Below are positions 8,601 to 17,200 of a DNA stretch of 20,982 nt, one piece after another (position 1 is the first letter of the stretch; each line of letters starts with the position of its first letter). Location: the NCBI GenBank assembly GCA_003568945.1, contig BDIP01000346.1:1-20982 (forward strand). Direction: 5' to 3'. The translations under genes and the position numbers were made by a program. Source of the DNA: Kipferlia bialata (lineage: Eukaryota > Fornicata). The notes under the pieces were generated by a model, which saw only the letters and a program-made list of their open reading frames with translations, did no database searches and had not been told where the DNA came from.

Positions 8601-11600
8601 AATCATCGCAGAGCTCAAGGTACCTGTGTCTATCCTCAAGTATAATGCAAAATTATGTATATTTCCATATCCCTAACGCCAGGACTGCACGTGGTTTGAT
8701 GAGCGTTCCCGTCTGTCTGTCCTGGACATGACCCTGTACAACCCATCCCTGGTGCGGCACAGACAGTATAGTATTGAGACTGTGGAAAGGAAGGAGATGT
8801 ATATAGAGGTCTGCTACGTATACTAGGCCTAGTACATCCCCCTCACCCCAGGATGTGTTCCTAGTGGCCAGGATAGGCATGGAGTTCCCAGCAGAGGGAG
8901 GTATGGACATATCATCAACTACAAGTATTGTGAGTATACTAGGTTCAATGTATTCTGGTCTCACCCCCAGGCTGTGTGCCCTTCCACCAGTTCAAGCTGG
9001 TTGATCTGTATAGATACCTGAGGGAGCCAGAGGGCAAGCAGTGGTGGAGGTAGGGGTGGATGTGCTCATCGAGTCTATGTATAGTAGTGTATGTATGCAT
9101 CTACAGCTAATCTCCCTGCGTCTTCCTCTTGCCACCATCCAGCCACTACATACATATATAGAGGAAGGTCTCTAAGCTGTAATGATAGTGCTCTTCCCCC
9201 AGGTTCTTTGTGGAGGCCATGCTGTCTCTCTTCTTCGTTAAGTTCCTGGTCGATGAGGTGGTGGAGATTAGGGTATGTTCAGTTCACTATATATCATATA
9301 CATGCATATATATACACATATGAGTGAGTCTCCAAGTGTGTCTACCACAGCCATGCCTCACCCGCCAGCAGTCCCTGCAGCCCCCCTCCACCCAGTCTCC
9401 CTCTGCTGTCTATAAGACATGGCACCAGTACAAGGCAGACTGGTGGAACTGGGTGGATTGGTATGATTTTTCATTGTTCTACAGTACATATCTATATCTT
9501 CATATGGACTACGTTAGGTAGTAGGGATATGTACCTATCGAGCAAGGCAGACTGGTGAAATATGGGTGGACTAGTATGTATGGAACATAGAAGTACATAG
9601 TTCAGTACATGAGCAGCATATGTATAGATTTGTCATCTCATCTTTAGGACCAACCTGGTTCTGTTCATGGTTGTTGTGGGTGTGCGTATCCACTCTGTGC
9701 TGCAGGCCAAGGCCCTACTGGCACAAGTGGCACGGGAGGAGACAGGTGTGGTAGTATATAGATATGTGTGTGTATATATATAGGTAGTATTGTCTACTGG
9801 CTCAGGTGGCACAGGACGAGAGAGGTATACAAGTGTATAAATATGTGTGTGTATATATATAGGTAGTATTGTCTACTGGCCCAGGTGGCACAGGACGAGA
9901 CAGGTGTGGACATATGTTTATATGCATGTGGGTATGTGTGGGTATGTGTATATACTTTGGTCGTAATGTCGGGTGGCAGTGGACGACACAAGTAATCTAC
10001 CCTCTACAGCTTACAGGAGTGCTTCTGACCCACATACCATACCCACCCCCAGCCTTTGTTAACTTTGAGCCCGTGGCCTATAACATTGTGTACATCGAGC
10101 TTGTCCTGGTCGGGTGTCTGTGCTTCCTGACCCTGTTCAAGTCGTTCAAGTTCTTCGGGGTCTCGCCAAGGTACTTTGATCGCATATCATATATCTAGTA
10201 GTAGTTTACATACCATACATATAGTGTTCACTGAAGACGTATATACGTTCAAGTTCTTCAGCATGAAACCGAAGTGCGACAGAGACTCTTCTACTTCACA
10301 TATGGCCATCGCAAGCTATCCATCCTCGCTGCCACCATGAATGATCACAGTTACAATTTCTATACATATACCATATATCTACTTGTATCTACCCCCAGAC
10401 TCCATCCTGCCTGCCACCTTGAATGACCACAGTATCTACTGTACTTATCCCATGTACATACTATACGATGTACATACTCTACATACCACATACTATATAT
10501 ACATCTCCCACCCCCAGACTCTCCATCCTGGCTGCCACCATGAAGGCCGCTGCACAGGACCTCGCTGCATTCTCATTCGTGTTCTTCTTTGTGTTCGTAG
10601 GGTGGGTATTGTCAGCAAATTGTCGAGTAGCCTTCATTCATTATACGTTGGGTTTGGGATCTAACACGATCACCCTTCACCCCAGCTTCGGCATGGCCGG
10701 TCACGTTGTGTTTGGGGGCTCTCTCTATGAGTTCTCCTCCATCAGAATGTCCATGCTCCAACTGTTCAGATGGATATGCGGGGAGTTTGGTTCGTGACAG
10801 ACGTGTATATATTTGTTAATATTGGTTCCTGATCTCACCCTCTGACTAATGCACTATGTTTCTTGCATGTATGTATACATGCCACCCCTCACCCCCCAGA
10901 CTTCATGTCGATATACTGGCTGCACCGCATCTTTGCCTGTGTGTACTTCGTATCCTTCATGACCCTGTGCTATCTGCTGCTGCTTAATATGCTGGTGGCC
11001 ATATTCATAGACGCCTTCAACACGGTACGGTGATGTGACATGTTCACACTCTTAATTGTGTGATACTCCTGGTCTAACTGTCTAGGTGCGGTCTGACTCT
11101 TCGTTCAAGGGAGATGTCATCCTGGCAGATATACTCACAGACCTGAAGGTTTGTCAGTTTAGTCTTTCTACGTACATTGCCCTGATCCCATGCTGTTCTT
11201 CATCGATAAACTCATGATTTCACCGATTCTCATGTGTCATGACGGACCTTGATGTGGGTTTGTTACTCTCTCTTCTCACTCTCTGACCCCAGGGCAAGAG
11301 TACTGTGGTGCTGCCATGGAAGAGCGGGTGAGTGCATCACATAATGATAGATACACCATTGCAGACACTTCCATTCTGTATCTTCTGTCTACCTCCCCTC
11401 ACCCCCAGGGGCATCAGTCTGAGGGACTGTATTAGGCCACAGAGACGCAGAGGGGGAGGGAGAGGGAGAGACACCTGTCAACAGTGCAGTACAGACACAA
11501 CCCAGGGGGCAGGAGAGGGTGCAGTGGCAAAACAACAGCCATCAATGCAGGCAGTGCGGCAGCTGCTAGAGGAGATTAGAGAGAGGTGAGATAGTCATGA

Positions 11601-11735
11601 ATACTGTAATCTTATACCCTGTTCTCAGTATTTGTTAATATGCGTATGTGTACACCATCCCCTGCCTCACCCCCTAGACAGCATGCCCTGGATGATATGG
11701 TCAGTGCCATGGTGGAGTTGGGTACAGAGCAGTAG
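5636..11735 (+). CDS. PKD2-like: Polycystin (PKD2/TRPP-like) cation channel
   Basis: Exons: 5636-5652, 5696-5771, 5944-6048, 6263-6394, 6667-6720, 7201-7262, 7344-7401, 7510-7609, 7845-7894, 8002-8053, 8123-8235, 8521-8619, 8683-8751, 8852-8900, 8971-9049, 9203-9272, 9351-9460, 9648-9745, 10053-10170, 10518-10601, 10686-10789, 10900-11024, 11086-11148, 11293-11327, 11409-11585, 11678-11735 (TAG). All phases agree; about 718 residues. Order matches polycystin-2: S1 (FWRYFLPYCVFLFLFFVE, ~111-128), the extracellular TOP domain (~129-370) with DFASYFDWLEGS, FGGLRLRQVRA, YYPGSGYVVD, NPSL-DVFLVAR and EFPAEGG, then S2 (AMLSLFFVKFLVDEVVEIR), WWNWVDW before S3, S4 with TLFKSFKFFG, S5 (AFSFVFFFVFVGFGMAG), a pore with WICGEFDF and S6 (YLLLLNMLVAIFIDAF). 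In animals such channels conduct Ca2+ in cilia. The C-tail has a basic R/G stretch and a short helix (LLEEIRERQHALDDMV); no EF-hand is seen. The first two exons are tentative, including a 43-nt intron. Confidence 0.92.
6017..6038. repeat. Near-perfect 22-bp palindrome inside a polycystin exon
   Basis: TCAGTCATAT (6017-6026) and ATATGACTGA (6029-6038) are exact reverse complements around the 2-nt centre TG. It lies in exon 5944-6048 and encodes ISHIDMTE, so it is translated. Confidence 0.7.
6560..6589 (+). repeat. Acceptor-side echo of polycystin exon 6667-6720
   Basis: CTCACCCGGTTCTGGCACTA followed by ACGCCTTC copies the acceptor and exon start at 6658-6686 (CTCACCCAGTTCTGGCGCTA). The acceptor AG is GG in the copy, and it is surrounded by CT/C-rich DNA. 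Confidence 0.7.
6699..6925 (+). repeat. Donor-side echo array of polycystin exon 6667-6720
   Basis: CCTGTTCCTGTTCTTTGTGG plus AGGT occurs at the real exon end (6699-6722) and twice more in the following intron (6787-6810 and 6901-6924). The 22 exonic nt and the GT are identical in all three, while the flanks differ. The spacers share a diverged unit (ACATGCATAC, then CTGAT), so this is an old tandem array of about 90-115 nt units. Confidence 0.85.
7091..7130 (+). repeat. Acceptor-side echo of polycystin exon 7201-7262
   Basis: CACCCCAGGTCTACACTATA followed by ACCAGGAGCATACCCTGCTA aligns over 40 nt with acceptor and exon start at 7193-7232. It keeps a good acceptor and an open frame (VYTITRSIPCY against VYIMTRNMPYY). 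A weaker third version sits at about 6990-7018 (CCAGATATTAATGGCAAGAA). This copy is more diverged than others and includes amino acid changes. Confidence 0.75.
7718..7747 (+). repeat. Acceptor-side echo of polycystin exon 7845-7894
   Basis: CAGGCTATGCCCTGCACCAG then TCACCTGTGT repeats the exon start at 7842-7871 with one silent change (CAG for CAA). It is preceded by CTGATCTCAG, a usable acceptor, and followed by GTATGTAG, a usable donor, so it could act as a 27-nt exon. Confidence 0.8.
8302..8345 (+). repeat. Donor-side echo of polycystin exon 8123-8235
   Basis: GGAGTGGTAGAGTGAGGAGC, AGCTTGGGGGGGAGGTA copies the exon end and donor at 8199-8238. Four changes are silent, one makes a stop (CAG/TAG) and one changes an amino acid, so this is an older copy. 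Confidence 0.75.
9543..9907 (+). repeat. Donor-side echoes of polycystin exons 9351-9460 and 9648-9745
   Basis: At 9543-9578, CAAGGCAGACTGGTGAAATA with GGGTGGACTAGTATG copies the end of exon 9351-9460 and its donor (9433-9468). At 9793-9826 and 9871-9907 two copies of the end of exon 9648-9745 follow each other 79 nt apart (TCTACTGGCTCAGGTGGCAC and TCTACTGGCCCAGGTGGCAC). They share the same spacer, so the array grew stepwise. A shorter remnant lies near 9974. Confidence 0.8.
10246..10429 (+). repeat. Echoes of polycystin exons 10053-10170 and 10518-10601
   Basis: At 10246-10273, CGTTCAAGTTCTTCAGCATG copies the end of exon 10053-10170. At 10316-10350 and 10391-10429 two copies of the start of exon 10518-10601 follow (CTATCCATCCTCGCTGCCAC; GACTCCATCCTGCCTGCCAC). 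The first of these differs from the exon by two silent changes before diverging. The two copies share GAATGA(T/C)CACAGT, which is absent from the exon, so one was copied from the other. Confidence 0.8.
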
Positions 11736-12188
11736 TACATGAGTGTATCATGTATATGGATGTATATACATATCTTGGACACCATGGTCAGTGCCATAGC
11801 GGGTGGAGAGGGGGAGAGTAGGAGTATATCAGTGTAGGTTGGATATCTGGCTTGGTGATATACAAACCCATACCACCTATCAATACCATGGACGCTGTGT
11901 GGGTGGTGGGGGTGAGTAGTGTAATAATAGCAACATGAGTGTGAATAGACACATAGGTACTACCTCCCTACTAGGTAGTCCTTGGGGGAGAGAGTTATGC
12001 TAGAGTTCATATATGTGTGTATGGGTGTGTGTATGATAACTGGAGTGAGATGCCATCCAGGTGTGTAATCTTGGTTATCTTGAAGACAGCTAGAGAGGAC
12101 TGGGACTGGGCCTGCTACAGCCCTACACATAGCTATTACCATTGACAGCTTCCGAGGTATATTCCTAGGATTTGTGATTGTGTGTTGT
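11736..12188. other. Convergent intergenic region between polycystin and Kelch genes
   Basis: There is no supported coding exon. At 11776-11800 a partial copy of the last polycystin exon (GACACCATGGTCAGTGCCAT against GATGATATGGTCAGTGCCAT at 11691-11710) lies just past the stop codon. The donor-like GTACAG at 11721 and this copy leave open an alternative 3' end for the polycystin transcript. Confidence 0.55.
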
Positions 12189-13121
12189 TCACTTCCCCCT
12201 CACAGCCACTCTGCCTGGGGGTATGATGCCCCACCTTAGGTCAGGGTGGGGGTATACCAGAGCAGGATCTATGTAGTGCAAGCGGGCAGACCTCTTGCTC
12301 CTAACGGCTAGTGCGGGGGTGAACATCCCGTCATCACATCCAGAGGTCTCAAATGGATATACCCCATACTCACCCGATATGGTATCATACGCCACCCACA
12401 TCCACTTCTCACTGTACAGGTCAGGTCTGTATGATATGAGCAGTAGATGTCCTACAGCCATTAACGCAGTGTATGGCCTGTTGAGGAAGCTTCGGTGTCC
12501 CTGCCACAGTGGTCTCCCACCCTCCGGTCTAGACCACCCTGTCTGCTTGTCATACGACACCACATATCCATCATCAGTAAGACCATAGGCCCTGCCCCCT
12601 ATCACACACAGCTTGCCATCATTGCTAGCGGGTAACCGCACCCCCTCCCAGAGTGTGTAGACAAGAGGTACCCACCCCGCCTCTGTGTCTTCAGGGTCAA
12701 AGCGCCACATTGTGTACGTGCCCCCGACGTCCTCTGTGGCTGTACCCCCGTATATATAGAAACACCCCTCAAGGGTGAAGTCACACAGACCTGTGACCCT
12801 GACAGGAGAGTAGAGGGCCCTCACATCAGGAGGGTCCACCCTGTCATCCAGAGGCATGTCTAGGGGTATCATGTGTGCGGCACCCCTTGTACACACATAC
12901 AGGACCCCTCCCATGTAGAAGAGCAGGGGGTTAGTCAGAGTCTTGACCCTGACCGTATCCACAGTCCCCTCACTCAGGAGGGTGTCGATGAACAGCACCC
13001 CACTATCCCATGAGAGGGAGGCCTCACTGTTGTGGCCTAGGTGCTCACCGTATAGCAGAGTGCCCGTGTTTCTGGTCACTGGGTGGCTGCTAATGAAGAC
13101 AGGAGGCTCGGCGCTGGACAT
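12189..13121 (-). CDS. Intronless Kelch-type beta-propeller protein
   Basis: A single uninterrupted 310-residue frame runs from ATG at 13121-13119 to TGA at 12191-12189, in a window where every other gene is split. Kelch-like blades are visible: FYMGGVLYVC (~68-77), GCFYIYGGTA with MWRFD about 15 residues on (~118-145), GKLCVIGGRAYG followed by VVSYDKQTGWSRP (~165-195), and LMAVGHLLLISYRPD with MWVAYD (~217-242). The hydrophobic-GG, Y and W spacing is that of Kelch or galactose-oxidase-like propellers, about five to six blades. No signal peptide or membrane segment is seen. Such propellers are protein-binding platforms; the partner is unknown. Codon use is GC-rich and coherent. The start codon follows a (CA)n tract and a C-run (plus-strand 13122-13144) almost directly, so the 5' leader is short or repetitive. 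Confidence 0.85.
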   Translation of the reverse strand: MSSAEPPVFISSHPVTRNTGTLLYGEHLGHNSEASLSWDSGVLFIDTLLSEGTVDTVRVKTLTNPLLFYMGGVLYVCTRGAAHMIPLDMPLDDRVDPPDVRALYSPVRVTGLCDFTLEGCFYIYGGTATEDVGGTYTMWRFDPEDTEAGWVPLVYTLWEGVRLPASNDGKLCVIGGRAYGLTDDGYVVSYDKQTGWSRPEGGRPLWQGHRSFLNRPYTALMAVGHLLLISYRPDLYSEKWMWVAYDTISGEYGVYPFETSGCDDGMFTPALAVRSKRSARLHYIDPALVYPHPDLRWGIIPPGRVAVRGK

Positions 13122-14221
13122 GTGTGTGTGTGTGGGGGGGGGGGGTCAGACTGAGGGTTAGACTGTAGGACAATTTCTGTATTCATACATATATAATTAT
13201 TATGTACTTGTTTGTGTGTATGTGTATCACACGTTGCAACTTAGTAGCGGGTATGTCGGGGGGATATATACACGAGTATCATCTCAGTTATAGGTTTTGA
13301 AGTAGACAGTGTCTACTAGACACATAAGGATCGGAGAAGGAGGTAAGAATATATCTATGTGGGTAGGGGGGGGGGGGGGTTGATGACAGTGCACTGTTTG
13401 GCACATGGTATTGTCAATAGTATGACGGATCCCAGTACCCAGTTTCAATTCGTATCAATAATGAATAGCTGAGTGATGTATAGGGAGGTGAGTCACATAA
13501 GTCATAATATATGTAATTTGTACTTACGCAGCACATAGTACCTTGTATTTCAGCTAGTAAGGGAGAGCTGTGCCTGGGGATAGTTCCCTTCAATCTGAGC
13601 TTGTGTAAAGAGATAACCTACTTTTGCGGCTATCAAGCCTAGCCCCTTATTTGTAATAAATGAATAATAGCGTATAAACGTTACATGTCGGCACCTTGGG
13701 GCCTATTGGCGAAGAGGCTGACACTCTTCACATCACAACTCTCTCCTCTCTGCTCTGCGTGTATAGAGTAACACCGATTCCAAACCCTCAGACGAACGTC
13801 TTGGGGATTGTTATGAATCCACTCATCGGATTTGTCAAGTTGAGACAACGATCGATACTATCAATCGTTCTCTCTCTATCACTCTAGTGACCCACAATTC
13901 ACTTCCACAGATTTTGCCAGTGCTCTTCGCGAGACAAACCTTGCTGCCCTAAATAGGATCGTCCAGTGGGTGAAAATTCATTCGGACTCCAGACTGGAGT
14001 ACTGTACACCATCTTTCTATACATGGTAGGAGTATGGAGCGTGCCTTACGAGTTGGGCGTGTACTATTTGGCCAGGTTGTACAACTCATCATCATGGGCA
14101 ATGAGAAATAATCTATTACATTTCTAAGGTGGTTGACACACCAACTTGTTGTGTCAAGAGAGGGACTGAACAGACGTATCCGCTCTCATACCATTCCACA
14201 CAGAGCATACACAATGTACGT
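13122..14221. other. Intergenic region between Kelch and kinase genes
   Basis: About 1.1 kb with no convincing gene. It holds the 5' flank of the Kelch gene and the 3' flank of the kinase gene. Visible items: G-runs at about 13134-13144 and 13366-13379, and a perfect stem-loop TTGACACA (14133-14140) / TGTGTCAA (14150-14157) about 65 nt past the kinase stop codon. There is also ACTCCAG-A-CTGGAGT at 13986-14000. A 63-codon frame at 13696-13887 lacks recognisable features. No tRNA or other RNA gene was found by eye. Confidence 0.5.
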
Positions 14222-17200
14222 CTACTTATAGAACTTCATGTACTGCTCCTCCTCCTTCTCTGACAGGTCGAGGTCGTCCAGTCTCTCCACTGCGGCACTG
14301 AAGAGAGCCATCTCATCCTGACCCATCTTGGTCTGGTCCAGTTTCTGCAGGGTCTTCATGTATCGGATGCGGATCCCAGAGTTCTTGTCTCTCATGTCCT
14401 TCTCATACAGCATCCTGCGGAGGGGGGGCATGGGAATCTCCTGGGTGTGAGACTCACACTGTGACTACGTGTGGATACATATAATCGTTATATGGTAGAC
14501 TCACCCCAGACCCGGAGAGGCTGCCAGAGGATGACGACTGGCACTCACTATGCAGCCTTCTTAGAGTGGGGACACTCTTCCTAGGGTCAACAGTGGAATG
14601 CAATAATTGAAGGAAAACAAGAGAGAACCTGCGAAATCTGAATGGAGAATGCGAGAATAGCAGAGAATTATGTATGAAGAATGAGTGAACAGTTCTAAAT
14701 AGCAATACTCACTGTGGTTCCTCAGGTCTGGCAATGACCTCCCAGATACCAAGCTTGTCAGCAACCCACTGAAGGTGAGGATGTCAAACATCAACAATAA
14801 CCACTCATGACTAGCTCTAGTAGCGCTGCCCGATGAATTAGTTATTATACTCACCACCAGTTTGAACTTTTCTAGAAGCTGCCCTGGGGTGGGTCTGTGG
14901 GCTGGGTCCATCTACTAGTGAGACATCCCCAGGGATTCAGATAGGAATCAAGTGTATAGGACATAGATCACACATATATGTGAGCTGGAATCACACACAG
15001 AAACATATATATCAGAAAGAACACGTGAGCGCACCTGCACCATGGAGTTGATGATGCCTGCCAGGCCTGGCACACCTGTGTCGGCATCTGTCAGAGTGCT
15101 GTGCATCAGAGGCATCACAACCAGAGTGATTCATTTTGGTATATTAATATCATTTTGGAATGAGGGTATGACGGGATAGCTCTGCGGGGAACACACACAC
15201 GGTCTACGTACTCGAAACGCCCTGCCAGGAGCATCCGGTCGAGCTCTCTACGGGTTGTGACACCACCAAGGACCCAGTTACTCTGAACCATCTGGTGTTG
15301 GAAGAGTAGAAACGTCATACATTAGTGAACTACCCACCTCGTTGCATATCAGGCCAATAGAGAAGACGTCAGCCTTGGTGCCGTACTGTGCCTGGCCGGT
15401 CTCGGGGCACAGAGAGCCGTAGGGGCGGTAGTCGTCCTTGATATAGCACTAACAGTGAGAGAACTTCAGATGTAACACATAGCACTCACATGTCACGAAT
15501 CAGGCAGTCAAACCCTTTCATTCATACCTCGGGTGCACGATAGAGAGGGTTTCCAACCTCACAGGTGCTAGTCAGGTCTTCCTGGGCAGGTTAATGGTCA
15601 TAAAAGGAATAGAAGAGACACACACATATATATATCTAGAGACACACCCCGACGTCCATGGGCTTGCAGAGACCCAGGTCTACAATGTGGACTACGGCAT
15701 CGTCCCCAGACATATCCACCATGATGTTGTCAGGCTGAGGTGAGAAATGTCATTTGCAGATACACAAATACTCTCACTGGGATGATATATGTGGTATCTT
15801 GAGAATCTGAGAGAGCGAAAATGTAGCTATATGTCCCAATGTCGACACATTCCCACCTTGATGTCTCTGTGAATCACGTTCTGGCCATCTAGGTCTCTTA
15901 GCCCAAGTAGTAGCTGCAATGAGGAGCGGTTATAGTATATATATATATATATATGACAGCAATCAGAGAGAACCAAAAGGCTTACTGCAAGAACAGATGG
16001 TATTATAGTATTGCTCCAAAGGCCCTATCATTCAACAGAGCGACAAAGATACCTGCTCCATGATGGACATCAAGTGGGGCAGCCGATTGGCAGCACACCT
16101 GTTGGTGTGCTTAGAGAGGACATCCTTGAACGACTCTCCTAGAACGTGAGATGCCGAGAGAGATAGTAGTATTATAATGGAATATTGAATGAGAGATACA
16201 GGCAAATGGGTAACAGCATTGCCACACAATGAGACAAGAACCTGGTAGATACTCCATCACAATCACCATCTGGTGTGTCTCTGAGTCCATAAAGTGGTCA
16301 AAGCACCTAGGAATCAGAACACAAGGTATATAGCGGAATACTGATACAATATACAATATACACTAATATTTATTTAGTATACGACAGACATTGAGATTGT
16401 ATCGCAGAATGCTGCCTCAAGAGAGAACGTACTCCCAGATGACAGGACAACACAGCGTAGACAGGTTAGTGTCTATTAGTGTAGGGCAATGAACATGTGT
16501 CATAAAATGAAAGTATGAATACAAACGCGTATGGTGACAAGAGAAGCATAAGAAACGTACTTGACCACGAATGGAGAATTTGCAACCTGGAACTCTCCTG
16601 CTGCAATCTCGCGCTTGAGGTTCTCACTCTGAGTGTCAGTAAAGTACACATTTGCGCTTGAAAGGAACCCAGTATAATAAGACTGTATTCACTTACCATC
16701 GACCGTTGGCTCTGCAGCTTCACAGCGTACTCTCCTACTGGATATCCCTCGCTGTCTCTCTTGGTCACCTGATGAAATGAATACTATGCCAGTCATATGG
16801 GGTAGGATATATGGGGTATTATATGTACGATGGAATTAGACACAACTTATAGACCACTCTAGAGTGATATATGACATACCTTGTACACACTCCCATAATA
16901 TCCCCCACCCAGGTAGGCTGGGTTGGGTCTCCCATCCATGTACTCTCGGCAGGTGTCAAAAAACTCAAACACAGCGTAGAGCGACTTCTCACTGAAAATG
17001 AGCAGAGCGTGTTCAATGCATTCTCTAGACAATATGATATACCTGGTACAACTGAATGAGTGGGAGAGCATCTGCTGGCCGTCCACAATACACTTGGCCT
17101 TGGACTGCTCAGCGAGGCTGGCTTCCAACCCACACCTGTCTCTAGGGTGACCAGGAAGGACCACCGTTCTGCTCTCTCTCTGGTGCCTCCGCAGATATTC

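Noticed and set aside
86-11800. Echoes as assembly errors or allelic sequence
   Set aside because: The copies differ from their exons and from each other, have unequal spacers, and include diverged tandem series, which collapse or duplication errors would not produce. Long reads should still confirm this.
13696-13887. 63-codon frame in the intergenic region
   Set aside because: It has no recognisable domain, neighbouring exons or splice sites, and it ends in a CT-type tract.
16434-16480. Possible extra kinase exon between 16242-16306 and 16561-16628
   Set aside because: It has a GTACGT donor, but its phase does not fit. Direct joining of the flanking exons gives the expected kinase sequence SPFVVK-CFDHF.
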